Position numbers and translations under genes: made by a program. Below the pieces are notes generated by a model. The model was given only the letters and a program-made list of their open reading frames with translations, was not told the origin of the DNA and did no database searches. This document shows, piece by piece, positions 8,038 to 16,101 of a stretch of 64,000 nucleotides of DNA. Numbering within the stretch: position 1 is the first letter of the stretch; every line of letters begins with the position of its first letter. This stretch comes from DATLFP01 sp035540955. Its GTDB lineage: Bacteria; Actinomycetota; Acidimicrobiia; Acidimicrobiales; CADCSY01. The DNA is taken from the NCBI GenBank assembly GCA_035540955.1, contig DATLFP010000066.1, positions 1 through 64,000 on the forward strand, in the 5' to 3' direction.

Positions 8038-8343
8038 GTGACGGCGGACGTCCAGGTTCACCACGACGGCCCGCGGGCCATCGTCGCCGTGCGAGGTGAG
8101 ATCGACATCGCCACCTCGCCGGCGCTCGACGATGCCGTGGCCGGCATCACCTCCGGCGACATCGTGATCGACCTCGCCGGGGTGACGTTCATGGGCTCGA
8201 GCGGCCTCGCCTCGCTCCTGCGGGCGGCGCGGCGGGCCGAGGAGATCGGGGGCGCCCTGTCGCTCCGGGCGCCGAGCAAGGCGGTGTGCGACCTCCTGAC
8301 CATGACCCACCTGGTGGAGCGGTTCACCATCGTCGTCGACTAG
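8038..8343 (+). CDS. STAS-domain anti-sigma factor antagonist
   Basis: 101 residues from GTG 8038, a complete single STAS domain of the SpoIIAA/RsbV type: GEIDIATSPALDDAV, VIDLAGVTFMGSSGLASLL and a C-terminal helix. The serine pair S54/S55 in the MGSSGL loop is where kinase anti-sigma factors phosphorylate these proteins. In partner switching the unphosphorylated form frees a sigma factor. No kinase or sigma gene is adjacent, so its partners are encoded elsewhere. Confidence 0.9.
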   Translation: MTADVQVHHDGPRAIVAVRGEIDIATSPALDDAVAGITSGDIVIDLAGVTFMGSSGLASLLRAARRAEEIGGALSLRAPSKAVCDLLTMTHLVERFTIVVD

Positions 8344-8344
8344 G

Positions 8345-8350
8345 TACCGT
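8345..8350 (+). promoter_or_regulatory. Leaderless -10 element for the GDPD gene
   Basis: TACCGT, starting 2 bases after the STAS stop, then 7 bases, then GTG at 8358. Confidence 0.45.
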
Positions 8351-8357
8351 CGGCGGC

Positions 8358-9113
8358 GTGCCCGCCTCGGAGTGGACCTTCCTCGACCATCCCGGCGTGC
8401 TGGCCTTCTCCCACCGGGGCGGCGCCGGCGACTGGCCGGAGAACACGATGCGGGCGTTCGAGCAGGCGGTCGAGCTCGGCTACCGCTACGTCGAGACCGA
8501 CGTGCACCTCACCGCCGACGGCGAGCTCCTCGCGTTCCACGACGACGTGCTCGACCGCGTCACCGACCGCCACGGGGTGATCGCCGACCTGCCGTGGACG
8601 GTCGTGCAGGAAGCGCGAGTGGGCGGGACCGAACCCATCCCCCGGCTCGAGGAGCTGCTCGTCACCTGGCCCGATCTCCGGGTCAACATCGACCCGAAGC
8701 ACGATGCGTCCGTCGCCCCCCTGGCCGCGGTGATCCGCCGCACCGGCGCCACCGACCGCGTCTGCGTCGGCTCCTTCAGCGACGAGCGGCTGGAGCGGAT
8801 CCGCGAGCTGCTCCCCGGCGTGTGCACCTCCCTGGGTCCGCTCGGGATCCTGCACCTCGGCCAGGCCGCGCAGGGTGAGGCGGTGGGCCCCCTGCCGGCG
8901 CCCTGCGCCCAGGTCCCCACGCACTTCGGCGACATCGAGGTGGTCACGCCGGCGTTCGTCGACGAAGCCCACCGACGGGGGATGCAGGTCCACGTGTGGA
9001 CCATCGACGAGCCCGAGGAGATGGCTCGCCTCGTGGATCTCGGCGTCGACGGGATCATGACGGACCGGAACGCGGTGCTGAAGGACGTGCTCGTGGCCCG
9101 CGGGCGCTGGTAG
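8358..9113 (+). CDS. Glycerophosphodiester phosphodiesterase
   Basis: 251 residues from GTG 8358. GDPD TIM-barrel enzyme that releases glycerol 3-phosphate from glycerophosphodiesters. Catalytic elements visible: FSHRGGAGDWPENT at the N-terminus, ETDVHLTADGELLAFHDD, the NIDPKHD strand and the C-terminal VHVWTIDEPEEM and GVDGIMTD. No signal peptide, so it acts in the cytosol. The stop is 5 bases before the next ligase start; the two are probably one unit. Confidence 0.93.
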   Translation: MPASEWTFLDHPGVLAFSHRGGAGDWPENTMRAFEQAVELGYRYVETDVHLTADGELLAFHDDVLDRVTDRHGVIADLPWTVVQEARVGGTEPIPRLEELLVTWPDLRVNIDPKHDASVAPLAAVIRRTGATDRVCVGSFSDERLERIRELLPGVCTSLGPLGILHLGQAAQGEAVGPLPAPCAQVPTHFGDIEVVTPAFVDEAHRRGMQVHVWTIDEPEEMARLVDLGVDGIMTDRNAVLKDVLVARGRW

Positions 9114-9118
9114 CCGCG

Positions 9119-10618
9119 GTGGAGCTCCCGCTCACCCCTCTCGACCTGCTTGCCCGGGCCCGCCGCCTGTTCCCCGAGCGAGTCGGCGTGATCGACGGGG
9201 ATCAGGAGTGGACCTACGCCGAGTACGGGGCCCGCTGCGACCGGCTCGCCCACGCCATCCGCAGCCTCGGTGTGGCGCCCGGTGACCGGGTGGCGTGGCT
9301 GTGCGGCAACACCCACGAGCTGCTGGAGGCCTACTACGGCGTGCTGCTGGCGGGTGCCGTGCTGCTGCCCCTCAACATCCGGCTCGCGGCGCCCGAGCTT
9401 CGCTTCTGCATCGACGACGCCGGGGCCGCGCTCCTGTTCTGCCACCCCGACCAGCTCGATCTGGGTGACGCCGGGATCCCGGTGGTGACCCTGGGCGACG
9501 AGCACGAGGCGCTGCTCGCCGCGCAACCACCGGAGGTGTTCGTCCCGCCCCCGATCGAGGAGTCCTCACCGGCGGAGCTCTTCTACACGAGCGGCACCAC
9601 GGGCGACCCCAAGGGCGTCGTCCTCACCCATCGCAACCTCTACCTCCACGCGATCCACTCTGCCCTCACGAACGCGCTCACCGGCGAGGACGTGATCCTG
9701 CACACCATCCCGCTCTTCCACGTCAACGGTTGGGGCACCCCGCACTACGTGACCGGGCTCGGGGGCCAGCACGTCCTCCTCCCCCGCTTCGAGGCCGCCG
9801 AGGTGCTTCGTCTCGTCGAGACGCACCGCGTCACGCGGTTGTTCCTCGTGCCGACCATGCTGCAGTCCCTGCTCACCCATCCAGCCTTCGACGCCACCGA
9901 CCTGTCGAGCGTGCGGCAGATCTCCGTCGGTGGGGCGCCGGCTCCGCCGTCGCTGCTGGCCGAGGCCGAGGAGCGCTTCGGCTGCGAGGTCATCTGCGGC
10001 TACGGGATGACCGAGTCGGCGCCCACCCTCACGCGGTCGCTCGACAAGCCCGGGGAGCCGCGGTCGCGGGCACGGCGGGCGACGACCGGGCTCCCCATCC
10101 TCGGGGTCGACGCCCGGGTCCTCGACCGCGACGACGCCGAGGTGCCCTGGGACGGCGCCACGCCCGGCGAGATCTGCGCCCGGTCCAACCACGTCATGCA
10201 GGGCTACTGGAACCGGCCGGAGGAGACCGCGGCGGCGCTCCGGGGCGGGTGGCTGCGCACGGGCGACATCGCCGTCGTCGATCCCGACGGCTACCTGACG
10301 ATCGTCGACCGCCGCAAGGACGTGATCGTCTCGGGCGGCGAGAACGTGTCGTCGGTCCAGGTCGAGAACGTCCTCGCCGAGCATCCCGCCGTGCTCGAGG
10401 TGGCGGTCGTCGGCATGCCGGACGAGCGCTGGGGCGAGGTGCCTCGGGCATGGGTCGCCCTCCGGCCCGGCGCCTCCGCCACCGAGGGGGAGCTCATCGC
10501 CTGGGTGCGCGCCCGCCTCGCCCACTTCAAGGCGCCGAAGGAGGTCGTGTTCCTCGACGAGCTCCCCAAGGGCGGCACCGGCAAGATCCTCAAGCACGAC
10601 CTCCGCACCCGCCCGTAG
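9119..10618 (+). CDS. Long-chain-type acyl-CoA ligase
   Basis: 499 residues from a GTG 5 bases after the GDPD stop. AMP-binding enzyme with FYTSGTTGDPKGVVLTHRN (A3), CGYGMTESAP (A5), WLRTGDIAVVDPDGYLTIVDR (A7/A8 region) and the C-terminal lysine in KGGTGKILKH. It forms acyl-CoA from a fatty or aromatic acid; specificity is not clear. It is the second such ligase within 5 kb. Ends convergent with the FAD oxidase gene. Confidence 0.92.
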   Translation: MELPLTPLDLLARARRLFPERVGVIDGDQEWTYAEYGARCDRLAHAIRSLGVAPGDRVAWLCGNTHELLEAYYGVLLAGAVLLPLNIRLAAPELRFCIDDAGAALLFCHPDQLDLGDAGIPVVTLGDEHEALLAAQPPEVFVPPPIEESSPAELFYTSGTTGDPKGVVLTHRNLYLHAIHSALTNALTGEDVILHTIPLFHVNGWGTPHYVTGLGGQHVLLPRFEAAEVLRLVETHRVTRLFLVPTMLQSLLTHPAFDATDLSSVRQISVGGAPAPPSLLAEAEERFGCEVICGYGMTESAPTLTRSLDKPGEPRSRARRATTGLPILGVDARVLDRDDAEVPWDGATPGEICARSNHVMQGYWNRPEETAAALRGGWLRTGDIAVVDPDGYLTIVDRRKDVIVSGGENVSSVQVENVLAEHPAVLEVAVVGMPDERWGEVPRAWVALRPGASATEGELIAWVRARLAHFKAPKEVVFLDELPKGGTGKILKHDLRTRP

Positions 10619-10636
10619 CGGACACGCTCCCCGAGC

Positions 10637-11914
10637 TCAGGGAAGGAGGACGTTCGGGTTCAGGATCGCCTGGGGATCGAGGGCGCGCTTCACCGCCCGG
10701 AAGGCGGCGATCTCCGCCTCCGACCGGTCGAGGTGCAGGAGCCGCTTCTTCGCCGTGCCGATGCCGTGCTCGGCGCTGATGCTCCCGCCCGACGCCACCA
10801 CCAGGCGCAGGACGGCCTCGTCGACCGAGTCGTCCTCTTCCGCCGGTCCCACGACGTTGACGTGGACGTTGCCGTCGCCCACGTGGCCGAAGAGGAACAC
10901 GCGGTGGTCGCCGACCACCGTGCGGACCTCGTCGCAGAACGGGGCCAGCCGCGCCGCCGGCAGCGTGACGTCGAGCTTGTGCGGGACGCCGAGCGCGCTG
11001 ATCGCCTCGGTGATCGACTCCCGGTAGCGCCAGAGCTCCCTTCGCCGGGTCTCGTCCGTGGCCACGGCGGCGTCGCCGGCGTCGACGGCGCCGAGCGCGT
11101 CGGGCGCGCCCGACCACTCGAGGAGCAGGTAGCACGCCGCGTCCGGCACCGGCGCCGGCAGGTCGAGCCACAGCTCGGCCGCCTCGAGGACGACGTGACG
11201 GCGCATGATCGCCACCGCCTCGACGGCGGCTGCCACCGACCCCCGCCCGAGCACCGCCGTGACGAGGTCGCGGGGCCGAGGCACGAGCCGGAGCCGAGCG
11301 GCGGTCACCACGCCGAGCGTGCCCTCCGAGCCGCACAGGAGGGCCGACAGGTCATAGCCCGTGTTGTCCTTCGTGAGCCCCGAGAGGCGGCGCACCACCG
11401 ACCCGTCGGCGAGGACGGCTTCGACGCCGACGACGTTGGCCCGCATCGAGCCGTAGCGGATGTGGTGCAGGCCGCCGGCGTTGGTGGCGATCATCCCGCC
11501 GACGGTCGCCGAGTCGCGCGACGACAGGTCGACGGGGAACAGGAGATCGGCGGCCCTCGCCGCGTCCTGCACCGCCGCGAGCGTGGCGCCGGCGCCGGCC
11601 GTGACCTGCGCGGCGAGATCGTCGACCGCCTCGATCCCCGCGAGGCGCCGTAGCGAGAGCACGATCTCCCCGGCGAGCGGGACCCCACCCCCCACCAGCC
11701 CGGTGTTCCCGCCCTGGGGGACGACGGCGGCGCCCGCCTCGGCGCAGCACCGCACGACCGCCGCCACCTCCTCGGTCGATGCCGGCCGGACCACCGCCGG
11801 CGTCCGCCCGCGGAAGCGCCCGGTCCAGTCGACCTCGTAGCCGGCCCGCAGGTCGGCGTCGACGAGGACGTTGTGCTCGCCGACGATCGACCGGAGCGCG
11901 TCGAGGTCGATCAC
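10637..11914 (-). CDS. FAD-linked oxidase (GlcD/D-lactate dehydrogenase type)
   Basis: 425 residues, complete VAO-family flavoprotein. N-terminal FAD-binding region: VVPQGGNTGLVGGGVPL, DLSSRDSATVGGMIATNAGG and the GSEGTLGVVTAARL segment. C-terminal FAD-oxidase domain ends with SAEHGIGTAKK, typical of 2-hydroxyacid dehydrogenases such as glycolate or D-lactate oxidase. Likely oxidises a 2-hydroxy acid. Last gene of the thioesterase/aldehyde dehydrogenase/oxidase operon, 7 bases after the aldehyde dehydrogenase stop. Confidence 0.9.
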   Translation of the reverse strand: MIDLDALRSIVGEHNVLVDADLRAGYEVDWTGRFRGRTPAVVRPASTEEVAAVVRCCAEAGAAVVPQGGNTGLVGGGVPLAGEIVLSLRRLAGIEAVDDLAAQVTAGAGATLAAVQDAARAADLLFPVDLSSRDSATVGGMIATNAGGLHHIRYGSMRANVVGVEAVLADGSVVRRLSGLTKDNTGYDLSALLCGSEGTLGVVTAARLRLVPRPRDLVTAVLGRGSVAAAVEAVAIMRRHVVLEAAELWLDLPAPVPDAACYLLLEWSGAPDALGAVDAGDAAVATDETRRRELWRYRESITEAISALGVPHKLDVTLPAARLAPFCDEVRTVVGDHRVFLFGHVGDGNVHVNVVGPAEEDDSVDEAVLRLVVASGGSISAEHGIGTAKKRLLHLDRSEAEIAAFRAVKRALDPQAILNPNVLLP

Positions 11915-11921
11915 GACGCGG

Positions 11922-13367
11922 TCACGACACCGGAGGCCGGTTGTCGATCTGGGCCCGCTGCAGGCGTCCCGAGTAGTCGATGTAGACGGTCTTCGTCTCG
12001 CTGAACTGCTCGAGCCCCCGCATCCCCGCCTCCCGATACCCGTTGCCGGTGTGCTTGGTCCCCCCGAAGGGCAGGTGGATCTCGGCGCCGATGGTCGGTG
12101 CGTTCACGTACACGATCCCGGTGTCGATCGCCGCCACCGCCCGCAGCGCCCGGTTGACGTCGCGGGTGTAGACGGCCGCGCTGAGCCCGAAGGCCGCGCC
12201 GTTCACCACGTCGACCGCCTCGTCGAGCGTCGCCGCCTCGATCACCGAGAGGACGGGGCCGAACACCTCCTCGCGGGCGATGAAGGCGTCGCCGGCGACA
12301 CCGGTCAGCACCGTGGGGCGCACGAAGGTGCCGCCCTCGCAGCCGTCGACGTCGCGGACGACCTCACCCCCGGTCACGACCGTGGCGCCGTCGGCCACCG
12401 CCCGCTCCACCATGGCCAGGATGCGATCACCGTCGCCGCTCGTGATGACCGGGCCGACGTCGGTCGCGGGGTCCGTGGGATCGCCGAGCCGGAGCTGCTC
12501 GGCGCGTGTCGAGATCCGCTCGACGAGCTCGCCGGCGACGGCGGGGTGCACGATCAGCCGCGACGTGGACGTGCACCGCTGCCCGGCGGTGCCGAACGCT
12601 CCGAACAGCGCACCGTCGGCTGCCAGCTCGAGGTCGGCGTCCTCCAGGACGACCATCGCGTTCTTGCCGCCGAGCTCCAAGGAGACGAGGCGGGGGCCGG
12701 TCTCCATCGCGGCGGCTGCCACCTTGCGGCCGGTCGGGACCGAGCCGGTGAAGGAGACGGCCCGTACGCCGGGGTGCACGGTGAGCGCCGCCGCCGGTTC
12801 GGCGTGCCCGTGCACCACCTGGACGAGCCCCTCCGGGATGCCGCCGTCGAGGCAGGCGGCGACGAACGCCTCGGCACACGCAGGCGCGTGCTCGGAGGGC
12901 TTGAGGACCATGCCGTTGCCGGCGAGCAGCGCCGGGAAGCACTTCCACGAGGGGATGGCGACGGGGAAGTTCCACGGCGTGATCATCCCCACGACGCCGA
13001 CCGGGTGGCGGGTCGTCCACGCCAGCTTGTCGGCCAGCTCCGACGGGTGGACGGTGCCCCACGCGGCCCGGCCCTGCCCGGCGACGAAGCCGGCCATGTC
13101 GATGGCCTCCTGCACGTCGCCCCCCGCTTCGACGAGCACCTTCCCGGCCTCCCGCGCCACGAGGTCGGCCAGCGTCGCCTTGCGGGCCGCCAGCACCTCA
13201 CCGACCGCCGCGATGCGCTCGGCCCGCGCCGGAACCGGCACGCTGGCCCACACCCGCTGTGCGGATGCCGCCGCCTGCACGGCAGCGTCCACGTCGGCCG
13301 CCGTCGACGACGGGAACGTCCCCACGACCTCTGCGGGCCGCGCCGGGTTCGTGCTGTCGAAGCTCAT
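11922..13367 (-). CDS. NAD(P)-dependent aldehyde dehydrogenase
   Basis: 481 residues. Aldehyde to acid oxidation. Landmarks: MITPWNFPVAIPSWK (coenzyme strand), FTGSVPTGRKV (Rossmann glycines), LELGGKNAMVV (general-base glutamate) and GTAGQRCTSTSR with the catalytic cysteine. The C-terminus holds EVFGPVLSV. The glutamate and cysteine are present, so the enzyme should be active. The ATG overlaps the thioesterase stop as ATGA, indicating translational coupling. Confidence 0.95.
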   Translation of the reverse strand: MSFDSTNPARPAEVVGTFPSSTAADVDAAVQAAASAQRVWASVPVPARAERIAAVGEVLAARKATLADLVAREAGKVLVEAGGDVQEAIDMAGFVAGQGRAAWGTVHPSELADKLAWTTRHPVGVVGMITPWNFPVAIPSWKCFPALLAGNGMVLKPSEHAPACAEAFVAACLDGGIPEGLVQVVHGHAEPAAALTVHPGVRAVSFTGSVPTGRKVAAAAMETGPRLVSLELGGKNAMVVLEDADLELAADGALFGAFGTAGQRCTSTSRLIVHPAVAGELVERISTRAEQLRLGDPTDPATDVGPVITSGDGDRILAMVERAVADGATVVTGGEVVRDVDGCEGGTFVRPTVLTGVAGDAFIAREEVFGPVLSVIEAATLDEAVDVVNGAAFGLSAAVYTRDVNRALRAVAAIDTGIVYVNAPTIGAEIHLPFGGTKHTGNGYREAGMRGLEQFSETKTVYIDYSGRLQRAQIDNRPPVS

Positions 13368-13813
13368 CGGGCCGCCGACACCTTGTAGACGAGGGTGGCG
13401 TTGGCGCAGACACGGTCGCTCGGCGACGACCGCACCTCGGCCCGGCAGAACACGATCGACCGACCCCGCTGCTCGATCCACCCCTCGGCCACCGCGTCCT
13501 CGGCGACGAGTGCGCCGAGGTACTGGACGTTCATGGCCACGGTCAACATGGTGGGCCGCTCGTCGTAGCCGGTGCCGATGGCCGGCACCACCACGGTGTC
13601 GATGAGCGTCGCGATGGCGCCCCCGTGCACGACTCCCGCCGGCTGGTTCAGCTCGGGGCGGAACGGCAGCCGCATCCGCGCGTAGTCGGTCCGGAGCTCC
13701 TCGACCTCGAGACCGATCAGCTGGGGGAAGTAGGTGGCGTCGTCCCAGCGCCCGAAGCGCGACCACAGGTCGAGCTTGTGGGCCGGGAGCGGTGCGAAGC
13801 GGTCGGCGATCAC
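13364..13813 (-). CDS. Hotdog-fold acyl-CoA thioesterase (PaaI-like)
   Basis: 149 residues from a GTG at 13813. The hotdog pattern is PAGVVHGGAIATLIDTV (catalytic loop and central helix), then TVAMNVQYLGAL and a C-terminal strand ending KVSAAR. Family members hydrolyse acyl-CoA. First gene of the operon with the aldehyde dehydrogenase and FAD oxidase. A TAGGTT hexamer lies 6 bases before the GTG and overlaps the divergent promoter of the gamma-glutamyltransferase gene. Confidence 0.9.
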   Translation of the reverse strand: MIADRFAPLPAHKLDLWSRFGRWDDATYFPQLIGLEVEELRTDYARMRLPFRPELNQPAGVVHGGAIATLIDTVVVPAIGTGYDERPTMLTVAMNVQYLGALVAEDAVAEGWIEQRGRSIVFCRAEVRSSPSDRVCANATLVYKVSAAR

Positions 13814-13819
13814 GCAGAC

Positions 13820-13825
13820 AACCTA
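13820..13825 (-). promoter_or_regulatory. Leaderless -10 element for the thioesterase operon
   Basis: TAGGTT on the minus strand, 6 bases before GTG 13813; its TA is shared with the plus-strand element at 13824-13829. Confidence 0.55.
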
Positions 13826-13829
13826 CGGT
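13824..13829 (+). promoter_or_regulatory. Leaderless -10 element for gamma-glutamyltransferase
   Basis: TACGGT, 6 bases before GTG 13836; shares TA (13824-13825) with the minus-strand element. Confidence 0.55.
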
Positions 13830-13835
13830 GCCGTC

Positions 13836-15440
13836 GTGCCCGAGCCGCTCGTGCCGTTCGCCACCGCCCACGCCCCGACCGGGATGGTCTGCTCGGTCGA
13901 TCACCTGGCCAGCGGCGCCGGGGTGGCGGTGCTGCGGGCTGGTGGGTCGGCCGCCGATGCGGCCGTCGCCACGAGCGCGGTGCTGGCCGTCACCACCCAG
14001 CACATGTGTGGCATGGGTGGCGATCTCTTCGCCCTCGTCCACCACGGGTCGGGGCCTCCCGAGGTGCTCAACGCATCGGGCCGGGCCGGGAGCGGCGCCG
14101 ATGCCGACCGGTTGCGGGCCGAGGGCATGACGACGATGCCGTTCCGGGGCCGCATCGAGAGCGTCCCGGTGCCGGGATGCGTCGACGGCTGGCTGGCCCT
14201 TCACGAGCGTCACGGCCGGCTGCCCCTCGCCGACGTCTTCGCTCCCGCCATCGGCTACGCCGAGCACGGCTTCCCGGCCTCGCCGACGCTCGCCGCGAGC
14301 GTGCCCGCCATCCGCGACATCGAGGGGAGCGACGACTACACGGCGGTGCCGGTGCGGGCGGGCACGTTGATCCGCCGGCCCCTCGTGGCCGGCGCGCTGC
14401 GCGACATCGCCGCGGGCGGCCGCGACGCCTGGTACGGGGGTCCGTTCGGCGAGAGCCTCCTCGAGCTCGGCACCCGCGCGGGCGGCGCTGGTGCGGGCGC
14501 CGAGTACACCGTCGCCGACCTCGAGCGGCACCACGCCGACTGGGTGGCGCCGCTCGGCGTGCGGGTGTGGGGCCACGACGTGTGGACCGTGCCGCCGAAC
14601 AGCCAGGGGTACCTCACCCTCGCCGGGGCCTGGATCGCCGAGGGGCTCGACCTCCCCGACGACCCGGACGATCCGTCGTGGGCTCACCTGCTGATCGAAG
14701 CGGCGCGCCAGGCCGCGTTCGACCGCGTCGAGGTCCTGCACGAGCGCGCCGAGGGCCCCGCCCTCGTCGCGCCGGCCCGTCTCGCACCGCGGCGGGCGGC
14801 GATCGACCCCGACGCCGCGGCCCCGCTGGGCGATGGGTACCGGGACGGGGGCACGATCCACCTCGCGGCCGTCGACGGCGATCGGATGGGCGTGTCGCTC
14901 ATCCAGTCGAACGCGTCCGGCTGGGGGTGCGGGCTCGCCGTCCCGCGCGTGCGGGTCTTCCTGCAGAACCGCGGCTACGGCTTCTCGCTCGTCGCCGGCC
15001 ACCCGGCGGAGTACGGACCGGGTCGGCGCCCGCCGCACACCCTGAGCCCCGCCCTCGTCACCCGGCCCGACGGCGCCCTGCAGCAGGTGATCGGGACGAT
15101 GGGCGGCGACACCCAGCCGCAGATCCTGCTGCAGCTCCTGGCTCGGCTGCTCCGCCACGGCCAGTCGCCCGGGCGTGCCGTCGCCGCCGGACGCTGGGGC
15201 CTCGCCGGCGGCCAGAGCGGCTTCGACACCTGGCAGGACCGGGGTCGGGTCACCGTCCGGATCGAGGGCCATGCCTCCGAGCGGTGGGCCGACGGGTTGG
15301 TCACGCGAGGCCACGAGGTCGCCGTCACCGGGGCGTTCGACCACGGCGTCGGCCACGCCCACGTCATCGCCGTCGACGGCGACGTGCTCGCCGGCGCGAG
15401 CGACCCGCGGGCCCGGACAGGCGCCGCCTCCGGCTACTGA
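13836..15440 (+). CDS. Gamma-glutamyltransferase family protein
   Basis: 534 residues from GTG 13836. Ntn-hydrolase of the gamma-glutamyltranspeptidase family. N-terminal region: GGSAADAAVATSAVL, HMCGMGGDLFALV. The self-cleavage site is GGTIHLAAVD, whose threonine (T340) would become the nucleophile of the small subunit; later landmarks are RPPHTLSPAL and GTMGGDTQPQ. There is no signal peptide, unlike enterobacterial enzymes, so it may act inside the cell on glutathione-like or gamma-glutamyl compounds. Ends before a strong hairpin. Confidence 0.9.
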   Translation: MPEPLVPFATAHAPTGMVCSVDHLASGAGVAVLRAGGSAADAAVATSAVLAVTTQHMCGMGGDLFALVHHGSGPPEVLNASGRAGSGADADRLRAEGMTTMPFRGRIESVPVPGCVDGWLALHERHGRLPLADVFAPAIGYAEHGFPASPTLAASVPAIRDIEGSDDYTAVPVRAGTLIRRPLVAGALRDIAAGGRDAWYGGPFGESLLELGTRAGGAGAGAEYTVADLERHHADWVAPLGVRVWGHDVWTVPPNSQGYLTLAGAWIAEGLDLPDDPDDPSWAHLLIEAARQAAFDRVEVLHERAEGPALVAPARLAPRRAAIDPDAAAPLGDGYRDGGTIHLAAVDGDRMGVSLIQSNASGWGCGLAVPRVRVFLQNRGYGFSLVAGHPAEYGPGRRPPHTLSPALVTRPDGALQQVIGTMGGDTQPQILLQLLARLLRHGQSPGRAVAAGRWGLAGGQSGFDTWQDRGRVTVRIEGHASERWADGLVTRGHEVAVTGAFDHGVGHAHVIAVDGDVLAGASDPRARTGAASGY

Positions 15441-15455
15441 CGCCGCGACGCACGA

Positions 15456-15483
15456 CGGCCGGCCCCCGGAAGGGGGCCGGCCG
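15456..15483. terminator. Strong GC hairpin after gamma-glutamyltransferase
   Basis: Perfect 12-base arms, cggccggccccc (15456-15467) and gggggccggccg (15472-15483), with a ggaa loop, 15 bases after the stop. Terminator-like; no T tract. Confidence 0.7.
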
Positions 15484-15553
15484 CTGCGGACTGCCGGCAG
15501 CGTCGTTGGTGCCGGGTCCTGCTGGGGGATGGTGGGGGGAAGAGCTGTGCGGA

Positions 15554-15630
15554 GCTACGCGACCTGTCTCGAGGTCGCTTCGCCGGCTACGCGAGCCTGT
15601 CTCGAGGTCGCTTCGCCCGGCTACGCGACC
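15554..15630. repeat. Imperfect tandem repeat of 32-34 bases with an internal palindrome
   Basis: Two copies beginning gctacgcga at 15554 and 15586, and a partial third at 15620 that runs into the end of the minus-strand gene and supplies its stop codon. Each copy holds gcgacct and aggtcgc arms around gtctcg (15559-15578 in copy 1; copy 2 has an extra g in its left arm). It lies between convergent genes, so it could act as a double terminator. Confidence 0.7.
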
Positions 15631-15947
15631 TTGCGCAGCGGGCTGTGGGCCCCGAGGGTCTCGTCCTTCGTTGCATGGTCGTGGGTGAGGTAGCCGAAGA
15701 TCGCCCGCCACCCGCTGGTCATGCCAGCGACGCAGAAGCCGGTGATCCACACACCCACGGTCCGGTCGTCGATGGCGGTCTGGAACCCGTCGAACATGGA
15801 CCAGTTCAGGAGCAACGTCGACCCGATGGCGACCACGAAGGTGGCCAGCGAGCGCATCCGATCGAGCATCGGCACGTTGTCAGCGAGGAAGTCCACGAGC
15901 TTCACGGTTGCCAGCGCCAGGAGGGCGACGATCGCGAACGTGTACAT
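15621..15947 (-). CDS. Small membrane protein of unknown function
   Basis: 108 residues with three hydrophobic stretches (about residues 3-22, 34-50 and 66-84) and a polar, charged tail. No family recognised. The start is well supported by an AAAGGAG Shine-Dalgarno a few bases before the ATG. Its last codons and stop lie in the third copy of the tandem repeat, so the repeat has become coding sequence at the C-terminus. Confidence 0.65.
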   Translation of the reverse strand: MYTFAIVALLALATVKLVDFLADNVPMLDRMRSLATFVVAIGSTLLLNWSMFDGFQTAIDDRTVGVWITGFCVAGMTSGWRAIFGYLTHDHATKDETLGAHSPLRKVA

Positions 15948-16101
15948 GGAACGCTCCTTTCGGGTACTGCCGCTCTGGCCGCACCCGGAAAGTCAGACCC
16001 GCGCCACGCTGCGGGGTCACATGACGAGTTGCCGACGCTCGTGTTTCCAATGTTGCTGATGTGACAGATGTGGTCACTCAGGGCAGGCGCGAAGCGGGCG
16101 A

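Noticed and set aside
13370..15362. Open frame running on upstream of the aldehyde dehydrogenase start
   Set aside because: Residues before the aldehyde dehydrogenase methionine are antisense to gamma-glutamyltransferase and lack any domain.
15554..15630. Possible CRISPR array
   Set aside because: Only two full copies, no spacers of constant size and no cas genes.
16060..16077. CRP-like TGTGA..TCAC upstream of the membrane regulator
   Set aside because: Arms are 9 bases apart instead of 6, and the match is partial.
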